Notes under the pieces: model-generated
What the model saw: only the letters and a program-made list of their open reading frames with translations
Databases searched by the model: none
What the model was told of the DNA's origin: nothing
Translations under genes and position numbers: made by a program
Part shown: one piece after another, positions 5,471-16,987 of the stretch
Numbering within the stretch: position 1 is the first letter of the stretch
Layout: the number at the start of each line of letters is the position of its first letter
DNA from: JBCDBL01 sp039183635
Lineage (GTDB): Bacteria > Pseudomonadota > Alphaproteobacteria > Caulobacterales > Parvularculaceae
Direction: 5' to 3'
NCBI GenBank assembly: GCA_039183635.1
Contig: JBCDBL010000077.1
Location: forward strand, 1-20,299
Length of the DNA: 20,299 nucleotides

Positions 5471-5779
5471 AGTTAAAAAAGGGCTTGCGGGCGGCGCCCG
5501 ACACGCCTAAGTATCTCAACTTGCGCCGTCGATGCTTATCATCGGCGGCGTAAGGCGTTGGCGGCACACATAACTCAGACGGCATTGACTCTGCTGAAAT
5601 AAAATTCGCACCCGTTTTCACCGCGCGCGAGGGAGAGCCTTGCGGGCGGCTCATGTGTTTCATAATGACGGGGCGCACTCCTTGCGCGGCAATCGCATTT
5701 TCAAGGCGTTGCAGCATAAGAGTGTCGGGGCGGTATCGAATAGATTTTAAAGCCTAGCATGGCTTTTAGAGGAGCGAAT
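5471..5779. other. 309-base gap between rplL and rpoB
   Basis: No protein gene is supported on either strand. It contains the hairpin at 5521-5553, an AT-rich stretch near 5595-5606, and just before rpoB a small AAAGCC/GGCTTT inverted repeat followed by the rpoB Shine-Dalgarno AGAGGAG. I could not find a well-spaced promoter; TTGACT at 5585-5590 has no -10 element at the right distance. Confidence 0.6.
5521..5553 (+). promoter_or_regulatory. Stable hairpin between rplL and rpoB, possible RNA processing site
   Basis: CGCCGTCGATG at 5524-5534 pairs with CATCGGCGGCG at 5540-5550 with one mismatch around the loop CTTAT. TTG/TAA extend the stem outward using a G-U pair, so it spans about 14 pairs. 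No T-run follows, so it is not a simple terminator. E. coli has an RNase III-cleaved hairpin at the same place in the operon; equivalence here is inference from position and shape. Confidence 0.5.
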
Positions 5780-9862
<4,083 letters not shown>

Positions 9863-9877
9863 AGATTTGATGAAACC

Positions 9878-9985
9878 GTCATCCCGGACAGCGCATTTGC
9901 GCTGATCCGGGATCGCTCTCAAAGGGCTCTGAGCAACTTTGTAAAGATCCCGGCTCTCCGTGCTCCGCACTCCGGCCGGGATGAC
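9878..9985. repeat. Nested palindromic element, copy B (MITE/REP-like), in the rpoB-rpoC gap
   Basis: Terminal inverted repeat GTCATCCCGG at 9878-9887 and CCGGGATGAC at 9976-9985 is perfect. The left hairpin has ATCCCGGA (9881-9888) with TCCGGGAT (9906-9913) and CAGCGCA (9889-9895) with TGCGCTG (9898-9904), the same plan and length as copy A at 4069-4208. On the right, CCCGGC (9949-9954) can pair with GCCGGG (9975-9980). The element is 108 bases and lies inside what should be one transcript, so it will be present in the rpoBC mRNA. Further small hairpins follow at 9996-10012 and 10019-10030 (GAAA loop). Confidence 0.8.
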
Positions 9986-10055
9986 AATCGAGAAAGGACG
10001 ACGAGATCGTCCGCCCCAGGCCGAAAGGCCGGCATTTAGAGGAGACTGACTTCCT

Positions 10056-13000
10056 ATGTCCCAAGAAGTCATGAACATCTTCAACCCTGTGGCCGCGCCG
10101 CAGACGTTCAACAATATCCGCATTTCATTGGCGAGCCCGGAGAAAATTCTCTCCTGGTCTTTCGGTGAAATTAAAAAGCCGGAGACGATCAATTACCGGA
10201 CGTTCAAGCCGGAGCGGGACGGTCTGTTCTGCGCCCGGATCTTCGGACCGGTTAAGGACTATGAATGCTTGTGCGGCAAGTACAAGCGCATGAAGTACAA
10301 AGGCATCGTCTGCGAGAAGTGCGGCGTCGAGGTGACCTTGTCCAAGGTGCGCCGGGAGCGCATGGGCCATATCGAGCTTGCGTCCCCCGTCGCCCACATC
10401 TGGTTCCTGAAGTCTTTGCCGTCCCGGATCGGCCTTGTTCTCGACATGACGTTGAAGGACCTCGAGCGGGTTCTCTACTTCGAATATTATATCGTGATGG
10501 AGCCCGGCCTGACGCCGCTGAAGCAGGGACAGCTTCTGTCGGAAGAGGAGTATATCCAGGCCCAGGACGAGTATGGCGAGGACAGCTTCACCGCCGGCAT
10601 CGGCGCCGAGGCGATCCGCGAGATGCTGATGGCGATCGACCTTGAGTCCGAAGCTGAAAAGCTGCGGGTCGAGATCGCCGAAGCGACGACGGAGCTGAAG
10701 CCGAAAAAACTCGCCAAACGCCTGAAGGTCATCGAAGCGTTCATCAATTCCGGCAACAGACCGGAATGGATGATCATGACGGTGATCCCGGTGATCCCGC
10801 CGGAGCTGCGTCCACTTGTGCCGCTCGACGGCGGCCGGTTCGCGACCTCGGACTTGAACGACCTTTACCGCCGGGTCATCAATCGCAACAACCGCCTGAA
10901 GCGCCTGATGGAGCTGCGCGCGCCGGACATTATCATCCGCAACGAAAAGCGGATGCTACAGGAATCCGTCGACGCTCTGTTCGACAATGGCCGCCGCGGC
11001 CGGGTTATCACCGGCGCCAACAAGCGCCCGCTGAAGTCCCTCGCTGACATGCTGAAAGGCAAGCAGGGCCGGTTCCGCCAGAACCTCCTCGGCAAGCGCG
11101 TTGACTATTCCGGCCGTTCGGTCATCGTTGTGGGCCCGGAGTTGCGCCTGCACGAATGCGGGTTGCCGAAAAAGATGGCGCTCGAACTGTTCAAGCCGTT
11201 CATCTACTCAAAGCTCGACGCCAAGGGCCTGTCGGCCACCGTCAAGCAGGCCAAAAAGATGGTGGAAAAAGAGCGGCCCGAGGTCTGGGACATTCTCGAC
11301 GAGGTGATCCGCGAACACCCCGTCATGCTGAACCGCGCGCCGACGCTGCACCGCCTCGGCATCCAGGCGTTCGAGCCGAAGCTCATCGAAGGCAAGGCCA
11401 TTCAGCTGCACCCGCTCGTCTGCGCCGCGTTTAACGCCGACTTTGACGGCGACCAGATGGCCGTACACGTCCCATTGTCGCTGGAGGCGCAATTGGAAGC
11501 GCGCGTCCTGATGATGTCCACGAACAACATTCTGTCGCCGGCGAACGGCAAGCCGATCATCGTGCCGTCCCAGGATATTGTTCTCGGTCTTTACTACATG
11601 ACCATCGAAAAAGAGGCCGAGCCGGGGGAGGGGATGGTCTTCGGCACCATGGCGGAGATCGATCACGCTCTGGATGCGGGCGCCGTGACGCTCCACGCTA
11701 AGGTGAAATGTCGTTTCAACACTGTGGATGAAAATGGAGATCCGATTTCCAAGATCGTCGATACGACGCCTGGTCGCATGAAAGTGGCGAACCACTTGCC
11801 GCGCTCGACGAAACTGCCCTTCGACACGGTGAACAAGCTGCTCACCAAAAAGGCGATCTCCGGCGTTATCGATACGGTGTATCGTCACGCCGGACAGAAG
11901 GCGACGGTCATCTTTTGTGACCGGATCATGGAGCTTGGCTTCAAAGAGGCGTGCAAGGCCGGCATCTCCTTCGGCAAGGACGACATGGTCATCCCGGCCG
12001 CCAAGGGCGATCTGGTCCAGGAGACGCGCCAGCTGGTCGCCGATTACGAACAGCAATACGCCGATGGTTTGATCACCAAGGGTGAGAAATACAACAAGGT
12101 CGTCGACGCCTGGGCCAAGTGTACGGATAAAATCGCCGACGAGATGATGAAGGAAATCTCGACGACGAAGTTCGACAAGGACACCCAGCGCGAGGAAGAG
12201 ACGAATTCCATCTACATGATGTCTCACTCCGGCGCCCGCGGCTCTCCGGCCCAGATGAAACAGCTCGCCGGCATGCGCGGCCTTATGGCCAAACCCTCGG
12301 GCGAGATTATCGAAACGCCGATCATCTCGAACTTTAAAGAGGGTTTGACGGTGCTGGAGTACTTCAACTCCACCCACGGCGCCCGGAAGGGTCTCGCCGA
12401 CACGGCTTTGAAAACGGCGAACTCTGGCTACCTCACGCGCCGTCTTGTCGATGTCGCCCAGGACTGCATCATCCGCGAGGAGGATTGCGGCACGCTGGAA
12501 GGGATTACATTGTCTGCTGTGATCGACAGCGGCGAGGTTGTCGTGCCCCTCGGCCAGCGTTTGCTTGGGCGTACGATCCTGGAGGACGTCGTTCATCCTG
12601 ACTCTGGGGAGGTTATCGCCGCCCGTGATGTAGAGGTCGATGAAGACGTTGCGGAGGAGATCGAAGTCTCCGGCGTACAGAAAGTGCGCGTGCGGTCTGT
12701 TCTGACCTGTGAGAGCAAAAACGGCGTTTGCGCCAAATGCTACGGACGCGACCTCGCCCGCGGCACCCACGTCAATATCGGCGAGGCGGTGGGCGTCATC
12801 GCGGCCCAGTCGATTGGCGAGCCCGGCACCCAGCTTACCATGCGGACGTTCCACGTCGGCGGCACGGCGCAGGTCGCCGACACTTCTTTCACCGAGGCCA
12901 GCCACTCCGGCAAGGTGGAGCTTGAAAACCGCAACGTGGTGAAAGACTCTGACGGCGATCTGATCGTCATGGGGCGGAACACCGTCATCAAGATCATGGG

Positions 13001-14312
13001 CGATGACGGCAAGGAGCTCGCCTCGTTTAAAGTTGTGTACGGCTCCCGCCTGCGTATCGACGAAGGGCAAACGGTGGAGCGTGGTCAGCGCCTCGCCGAC
13101 TGGGACCCTTATACTCAACCGATCCTCACTGAGGTCGCGGGCAAGGTCCGCTATGAAGATCTTGCCGAGGGCGTTTCCATCAAACTGGTGGCGGACGAAG
13201 CGACCGGCATCAGCCAGAAGGTCGTGATGGACTGGCGGACGAGCCCGCGCGGGGCCGACCTGAAGCCCGCCATCGCCATCGTCGACGACGCTGGCGAGGT
13301 GCTGAAGCTCGAAAACGGCGCTGAGGCCCGGTATCTCTTGCCTGTGGAGGCGATCCTGTCCGTGGAGGACGGCGAAGAAGTGAAGACCGGCGACGCTTTG
13401 TCCCGTATTCCGACGGAAAGCGCGAAGACGCGGGACATCACCGGCGGTCTGCCGCGGGTGGCGGAGCTTTTCGAAGCCCGTCGGCCGAAGGATCATGCCG
13501 TCATCGCCGAGATATCCGGTACGGTGCGGTTCGGCCGCGACTACAAGAACAAGCGCCGGATCTCGATTGAGCCGTCTGATGAAAATCTGGAGACGGTGGA
13601 GTATCTTGTGCCGAAGGGCAAGCATATCGCCGTACAGGAGGGGGATTTCATCGCCAAAGGCGAATACCTGCTCGATGGCAATCCTGCGCCCCACGACATT
13701 CTGTCAATCCTCGGTATTGAGGCGCTTGCGGATTACCTTATAAACGAGATTCAGGAGGTCTATCGTCTTCAGGGCGTGCCGATCAATGACAAGCACATTG
13801 AGGTGATCGTTCGGCAAATGCTCCAGAAGGTTGAAATCATCAATCCTGGTGAAACCGGCTTCTTAAAAGACGAGCAGGTGGACAAGATCGATTTCGACGA
13901 GGCCAATGAGAAGGCTGAAGAGGAAGGCAAAACCCCCGCAACCGGGGCGCCGGTCCTGCTCGGCATCACCAAAGCGTCGCTGCAGACACGTTCATTCATC
14001 TCCGCCGCGTCCTTCCAGGAAACGACGCGGGTGCTGACCGAGGCGTCTGTGGCCGGCAAAATGGACATGCTTGAGGGCTTGAAAGAGAACGTCATCGTCG
14101 GCCGTCTCATCCCCGCCGGCACAGGCGGACAGTTGTCCGTCATGCGCCAGATCGCCGAGGAACGAGACAACGCCCTCATCGCCGAGCGGCGGGAGCGCGA
14201 AGTAACCGCCGATGCGCCTATGATAGAAGCTTCCCCTGAGGTCGCTGCAGAGGCGCCGCCTTTGGAGGATGGGCCCGATGGCGGCGTTGAGGATGCGCCT
14301 GCTGCAGAATAG
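10056..14312 (+). CDS. rpoC: DNA-directed RNA polymerase subunit beta'
   Basis: Carries the active-site magnesium and the DNA clamp. The 1418-residue product, MSQEVMNIFNP at the start, has zinc site 1 at C71, C73, C86 and C89, the catalytic NADFDGDQM with D462, D464 and D466, and zinc site 2 at C811, C885, C892 and C895. The trigger-loop region GMRGLMAKPSGEIIETPI (encoded near 12272-12325) and the C-terminal LQTRSFISAASFQETTRVLT (near 13980-14039) are intact. The last 40 or so residues are an acidic, Ala/Pro/Glu-rich tail, common in the class. A TTAGAGGAG motif like the one before rpoB precedes the start. Normal length, no interruption; it ends just before a clear terminator. Confidence 0.98.
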   Translation: MSQEVMNIFNPVAAPQTFNNIRISLASPEKILSWSFGEIKKPETINYRTFKPERDGLFCARIFGPVKDYECLCGKYKRMKYKGIVCEKCGVEVTLSKVRRERMGHIELASPVAHIWFLKSLPSRIGLVLDMTLKDLERVLYFEYYIVMEPGLTPLKQGQLLSEEEYIQAQDEYGEDSFTAGIGAEAIREMLMAIDLESEAEKLRVEIAEATTELKPKKLAKRLKVIEAFINSGNRPEWMIMTVIPVIPPELRPLVPLDGGRFATSDLNDLYRRVINRNNRLKRLMELRAPDIIIRNEKRMLQESVDALFDNGRRGRVITGANKRPLKSLADMLKGKQGRFRQNLLGKRVDYSGRSVIVVGPELRLHECGLPKKMALELFKPFIYSKLDAKGLSATVKQAKKMVEKERPEVWDILDEVIREHPVMLNRAPTLHRLGIQAFEPKLIEGKAIQLHPLVCAAFNADFDGDQMAVHVPLSLEAQLEARVLMMSTNNILSPANGKPIIVPSQDIVLGLYYMTIEKEAEPGEGMVFGTMAEIDHALDAGAVTLHAKVKCRFNTVDENGDPISKIVDTTPGRMKVANHLPRSTKLPFDTVNKLLTKKAISGVIDTVYRHAGQKATVIFCDRIMELGFKEACKAGISFGKDDMVIPAAKGDLVQETRQLVADYEQQYADGLITKGEKYNKVVDAWAKCTDKIADEMMKEISTTKFDKDTQREEETNSIYMMSHSGARGSPAQMKQLAGMRGLMAKPSGEIIETPIISNFKEGLTVLEYFNSTHGARKGLADTALKTANSGYLTRRLVDVAQDCIIREEDCGTLEGITLSAVIDSGEVVVPLGQRLLGRTILEDVVHPDSGEVIAARDVEVDEDVAEEIEVSGVQKVRVRSVLTCESKNGVCAKCYGRDLARGTHVNIGEAVGVIAAQSIGEPGTQLTMRTFHVGGTAQVADTSFTEASHSGKVELENRNVVKDSDGDLIVMGRNTVIKIMGDDGKELASFKVVYGSRLRIDEGQTVERGQRLADWDPYTQPILTEVAGKVRYEDLAEGVSIKLVADEATGISQKVVMDWRTSPRGADLKPAIAIVDDAGEVLKLENGAEARYLLPVEAILSVEDGEEVKTGDALSRIPTESAKTRDITGGLPRVAELFEARRPKDHAVIAEISGTVRFGRDYKNKRRISIEPSDENLETVEYLVPKGKHIAVQEGDFIAKGEYLLDGNPAPHDILSILGIEALADYLINEIQEVYRLQGVPINDKHIEVIVRQMLQKVEIINPGETGFLKDEQVDKIDFDEANEKAEEEGKTPATGAPVLLGITKASLQTRSFISAASFQETTRVLTEASVAGKMDMLEGLKENVIVGRLIPAGTGGQLSVMRQIAEERDNALIAERREREVTADAPMIEASPEVAAEAPPLEDGPDGGVEDAPAAE

Positions 14313-14341
14313 AGCCTTATCCGGAAGTTTTATATTCGATG

Positions 14342-14369
14342 AAAAGCCGCTCCCGCCGGAGCGGCTTTT
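14342..14369 (+). terminator. Intrinsic terminator after rpoC
   Basis: AAAAGCCGCTCC at 14342-14353 and GGAGCGGCTTTT at 14358-14369 form a perfect 12-pair stem around the loop CGCC, with four T at the 3' side of the stem. It lies 30 bases after the rpoC stop codon and marks the end of the rplJL-rpoBC unit. The A/T-flanked symmetry would let it work in both directions. Confidence 0.85.
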
Positions 14370-14486
14370 CTGTATTCAGGTCCTCTTTCGGCGTCTTTCT
14401 TAACGAATTCCAAAGCACCGCGGCGTTATGTCTAAAGCTTGCCGTAAGATTGTTTTCAGGTCGGCGTTTTTTGAGGAGTGGCGCGG

Positions 14487-15362
14487 GTGCAGGCGAAGCG
14501 TAAGGTTTGGTTGGAAGCGGCGATCAACGGCGCTGCAGGGCGACGACGCCAGCCGCGCGTGCCTGTCATGCCCGAAGAAATTATTCAAGACGCCCTTGCG
14601 TGCGCGCGGGCCGGCGCTTCGATCATCCATTTCCATGCCTATGACCCCGAGACCCAAGAGCCCAAAGAGGATGTGGAGATTTACGCAAGGGTCATAGAGG
14701 CCGTGCGTTCTCAAACAGACGCTATCGTTTACCCGACGCTTGCGTTTCGAGGAGAATTTGAAGAGCGCATCGCCCCCATTGACGCCCTTGGCCGACGCGG
14801 CCTTATGGAATGGGGCGTGCTTGACCCCGGCAGCGTCAACATCACCCATAATTTTCATATCGAAGAGGGTGACAACGGCCTTTTGTACGCTAATTCCGAT
14901 GGCTTGATACGCGCTCTGCTCGACCTGGCGGCGCGAGACAAGTGGCGGCCGAGCTATGCGATTTATGAACCTGGCTTTGCGCGCGCCGGGGCGATCCTTG
15001 GCAAGGGTGTGGAGGGCTTGCCGACGCCTGTCTACCGGGTGATGTTTTCGCGCAATTTCACATTCGGGTTGCCCCCGGAGCCGTACGCGCTCGACCTCTA
15101 TGGGCGCTTGATTGCCGATGTGGCGCCGGACGCCCCCTGGATGATCGCAGGGCTCGATGTCGATCTGCAACGTATTTCCCCTGTCGCGCTCGCCATGGGC
15201 GCCCATATTCGCGTGGGCCTTGAAGACGCCCCCTTCGGCTGCGAGCGTTCCAATGTCGCCCTGGTCGAGCGGGCCGCCGCGATGATCGAGGGCGCAGGCT
15301 TCACTTTGGCGACGCCGGACGACGTTCGCCACGGCCTGTCCGTTTACGATAAAGCGGCTTAG
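14487..15362 (+). CDS. BKACE family protein (DUF849), beta-keto acid cleavage enzyme-like
   Basis: BKACE enzymes are zinc-dependent and condense a beta-keto acid with acetyl-CoA, giving a CoA ester and acetoacetate; the founding member Kce acts in lysine fermentation. This 291-residue product has the (beta/alpha)8-type pattern with LEAAINGA (9-16), the zinc pair H48 and H50 (IIHFHAYDP), an IYEPG segment carrying the expected catalytic Glu, and IRVGLED with R242, zinc ligand E246 and D247. Where many members have a TTGG-like strand end, this one has YPTLAFRG, so substrate preference may differ; I do not assign one. GTG 14487 is preferred because GAGGAG at 14473-14478 lies eight bases upstream; GTG 14478 would overlap that site. 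It stands alone after the rpoC terminator and before the str operon promoter. Confidence 0.85.
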   Translation: MQAKRKVWLEAAINGAAGRRRQPRVPVMPEEIIQDALACARAGASIIHFHAYDPETQEPKEDVEIYARVIEAVRSQTDAIVYPTLAFRGEFEERIAPIDALGRRGLMEWGVLDPGSVNITHNFHIEEGDNGLLYANSDGLIRALLDLAARDKWRPSYAIYEPGFARAGAILGKGVEGLPTPVYRVMFSRNFTFGLPPEPYALDLYGRLIADVAPDAPWMIAGLDVDLQRISPVALAMGAHIRVGLEDAPFGCERSNVALVERAAAMIEGAGFTLATPDDVRHGLSVYDKAA

Positions 15363-15438
15363 CTGAAGGCCTTTTGCGCAGCGGCGGCTGCTCAGGCCCG
15401 CCGTATTAAAAAATCCCTCTTTTTTCGCCTTATGACGG

Positions 15439-15467
15439 TTGACGCGGCGCTCGGGAATCAATAGTTT
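15439..15467 (+). promoter_or_regulatory. Candidate promoter of the str operon
   Basis: TTGACG at 15439-15444 is a near-perfect -35 element; with a 17-base spacer the -10 would be TAGTTT (15462-15467), a weak match. A start near 15475 would give a leader of about 270 bases that includes the hairpin at 15589-15632. Position supports it more than the -10 does. Confidence 0.4.
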
Positions 15468-15588
15468 CCGCGCCCACGAGATGGATTGGCCGTAGGCGTC
15501 TCGCACGCCTATACGCTTCCTGTCTTTTCGACATAAAACGTTGCGCCGAGGCGCTGTGTTAGTTCTGCGGAGTTCCTGCAAAGCAGCC

Positions 15589-15632
15589 CCGCTGCCCGTT
15601 TTTCGCCGCTAAGGCGGCGTAAAAACCAGCGG
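15589..15632 (+). promoter_or_regulatory. Structured 5' leader hairpin of rpsL
   Basis: CCGCTG (15589-15594) pairs with CAGCGG (15627-15632). After a CCC bulge, GTTTTTCGCCGC (15598-15609) pairs with GCGGCG-T-AAAAAC (15614-15626, one bulged T) around the loop TAAG, about 18 pairs in total. In E. coli S7 represses the str operon from a different internal site, so this is not simply that element. Its right arm contains the 20-base motif shared with the rplK leader. Confidence 0.55.
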
Positions 15633-15747
15633 TTCTGTTCTTTTTGCGTTTCTGCAGGGCGTTGCGCGAGCATTGTGTCGGAAGAGAGGCGAGCCTTTCC
15701 GTCAACGTTATGAGATTTTTGTGCTGCAAAGGGCGATTGACGAACAG

Positions 15748-16119
15748 ATGCCAACGATACAACAGCTAATTCGCAAGCCGCGCCAGCCGCGCCGGAAGAT
15801 CAATAAGGTCCCGGCGATGGAGGCGTGTCCGCAAAAACGCGGCGTATGCACCCGCGTTTACACAACGACCCCGAAAAAGCCGAACTCGGCGCTTCGGAAG
15901 GTTGCGAAGATTCGTTTATCGAACAGCTATGAAGTTATCGGCTACATCCCTGGAGAAGGCCACAATTTGCAGGAGCACTCCGTGGTGCTCATTCGCGGCG
16001 GCCGCGTGAAGGACTTGCCGGGCGTGCGTTACCACATCGTGCGCGGCGTTCTCGATACGCAGGGCGTGAAAGACCGCAAGCAGCGTCGCTCCAAATACGG
16101 CGCCAAGCGTCCGAAATAA
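15748..16119 (+). CDS. rpsL: 30S ribosomal protein S12
   Basis: S12 lies at the decoding centre and tunes accuracy. The 123-residue product starts MPTIQQLIRKPRQPRRK at ATG 15748; the frame remains open upstream but the extra residues do not belong to the family. TTTPKKPNSALRK carries the streptomycin-relevant lysines (K43, K44), and GGRVKDLPG carries K88 and D89, the aspartate that RimO methylthiolates in many bacteria. All are wild type, so streptomycin sensitivity is expected. The Shine-Dalgarno is weak (AAAGGG about 14 bases upstream). First gene of the str operon, 12 bases before rpsG. Confidence 0.97.
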   Translation: MPTIQQLIRKPRQPRRKINKVPAMEACPQKRGVCTRVYTTTPKKPNSALRKVAKIRLSNSYEVIGYIPGEGHNLQEHSVVLIRGGRVKDLPGVRYHIVRGVLDTQGVKDRKQRRSKYGAKRPK

Positions 16120-16131
16120 GGATTATTTGAG

Positions 16132-16602
16132 ATGTCCCGTCGCCACAGCGCTGAAAAGCGCAAAATCAATCCGGATCCGAAGTTTGGAGACAAGACGGTC
16201 TCCAAGTTCATGAATTACATCATGCTCGACGGTAAGAAATCCGTGGCGGAGCGGATCGTCTACGGCGCCTTCGACAAAATCGAAGACAAGGCCAAGCGCG
16301 ATCCAATTCAGCTGTTCAATGAAGCCATTGAAAATGTCACGCCCGCTATCGAGGTGCGCTCCCGGCGCGTCGGCGGCGCGACCTACCAGGTTCCGGTGGA
16401 GGTGCGCCCGGACCGCAAGCTCGCCCTGGCGCTGCGCTGGATCATCTCCGCTGCGCGGGCGCGCAATGAAACGACGATGGTCGACCGTCTGTCCGGTGAG
16501 TTGCTTGACGCAGCGCAGAACCGTGGCGCGGCCGTCAAAAAACGCGAAGACACGCACAGAATGGCGGAGGCGAACCGCGCCTTCTCGCATTATCGTTGGT
16601 AG
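16132..16602 (+). CDS. rpsG: 30S ribosomal protein S7
   Basis: S7 nucleates assembly of the 30S head and contacts the E-site tRNA. The 156-residue product starts MSRRHSAEKRKINPDPKFGD, contains VEVRSRRVGGATYQVPVEV (about 77-95), the beta-ribbon that reaches into the ribosome interface, and LALRWIISAAR (104-114), and ends MAEANRAFSHYRW. Length matches the standard bacterial 156-residue form. Preceded by AAGGATTATTTGAG. Its stop at 16600-16602 is followed directly by GGAGGAG, which would normally serve fusA but here leads into the small inserted gene. Confidence 0.98.
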   Translation: MSRRHSAEKRKINPDPKFGDKTVSKFMNYIMLDGKKSVAERIVYGAFDKIEDKAKRDPIQLFNEAIENVTPAIEVRSRRVGGATYQVPVEVRPDRKLALALRWIISAARARNETTMVDRLSGELLDAAQNRGAAVKKREDTHRMAEANRAFSHYRW

Positions 16603-16612
16603 GGAGGAGCTC

Positions 16613-16966
16613 ATGGATTTCCTGAAAGTTTTTTATGCTTTTACATTGTCTTTGTTTTTGTTTGCAGTGCCTGCTTATGCGGGGTGCGACGCAAAAGCGT
16701 GTACTGATAAGGTAGAAAATATCTTAGTATTCAATAATGATAATGTGCATGTGTTGATGGATAACACTGCTGCAGATCGTTCTAATCTAAATTGTACAAT
16801 GGCTCAAAATGGTTCAATCCATTTGCCAAACGCAAATATTGGTGCGGTAGATCGTATGTATTCTGCTCTTCTTTCGGCATTGATGGCTGATAAAGAAATT
16901 ACTGTCCGTATTCAGGATGGTTCCAATCCTTGTACGGTTTCATATGTGAGAGCCATTCAGGGCTAA
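16613..16966 (+). CDS. Small exported four-cysteine protein of unknown function, inserted in the str operon
   Basis: The 117-residue product has a clear signal peptide: a lysine at 5, hydrophobic core at 7-19, and AYA before G24, a good signal-peptidase site; Y at the -3 position argues against a lipoprotein. The mature part of about 94 residues has four cysteines, C25, C30, C61 and C107, enough for two disulfides, and mixed alpha/beta character with RMYSALLSALMADKEITVRI (81-100). I recall similar small periplasmic proteins of unknown function in proteobacteria, but I assign no role. GC content is about 39% by hand count, against near 60% in flanking genes, and codons are A/T-ending. It uses the strong GGGAGGAG just after the rpsG stop, and fusA starts 21 bases after its stop. 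Signal peptide, composition and position all suggest horizontal acquisition. Confidence 0.85.
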   Translation: MDFLKVFYAFTLSLFLFAVPAYAGCDAKACTDKVENILVFNNDNVHVLMDNTAADRSNLNCTMAQNGSIHLPNANIGAVDRMYSALLSALMADKEITVRIQDGSNPCTVSYVRAIQG

Positions 16967-16987
16967 ATTACAGGGTAAGTATTTCTA

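Larger units (their letters stand above)
15363..15747. other. 385-base gap upstream of the str operon
   Basis: No protein gene is supported; the reading frames here are shadows. A small GCAGC/GCTGC hairpin lies just after the BKACE stop (about 15377-15390), followed by a candidate promoter (15439-15467) and the structured rpsL leader (15589-15632). The last 100 bases before rpsL are otherwise featureless to me. Confidence 0.6.

Noticed and set aside
5585..5605. TTGACT and TAAAAT as an rpoB promoter
   Set aside because: The two hexamers are only nine bases apart (5585-5590 and 5600-5605), too close for a sigma-70 promoter, and neither has a partner at proper spacing.
11208..13694. Long minus-strand open frame of 828 residues opposite rpoC
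   Set aside because: Same cause: codon bias of rpoC leaves the opposite frame open. No start signal, no family resemblance.
14400..15581. Minus-strand open frame of 393 residues over the BKACE gene and rpoC terminator
   Set aside because: It runs through the terminator hairpin and opposes a gene with clear BKACE motifs; its own product has no recognisable domain.
16613..16690. Reading the inserted gene's product as a lipoprotein
   Set aside because: The cysteine at 25 follows AYAG, which lacks the Leu-type residue at -3; AYA before G24 is a better signal-peptidase I site.
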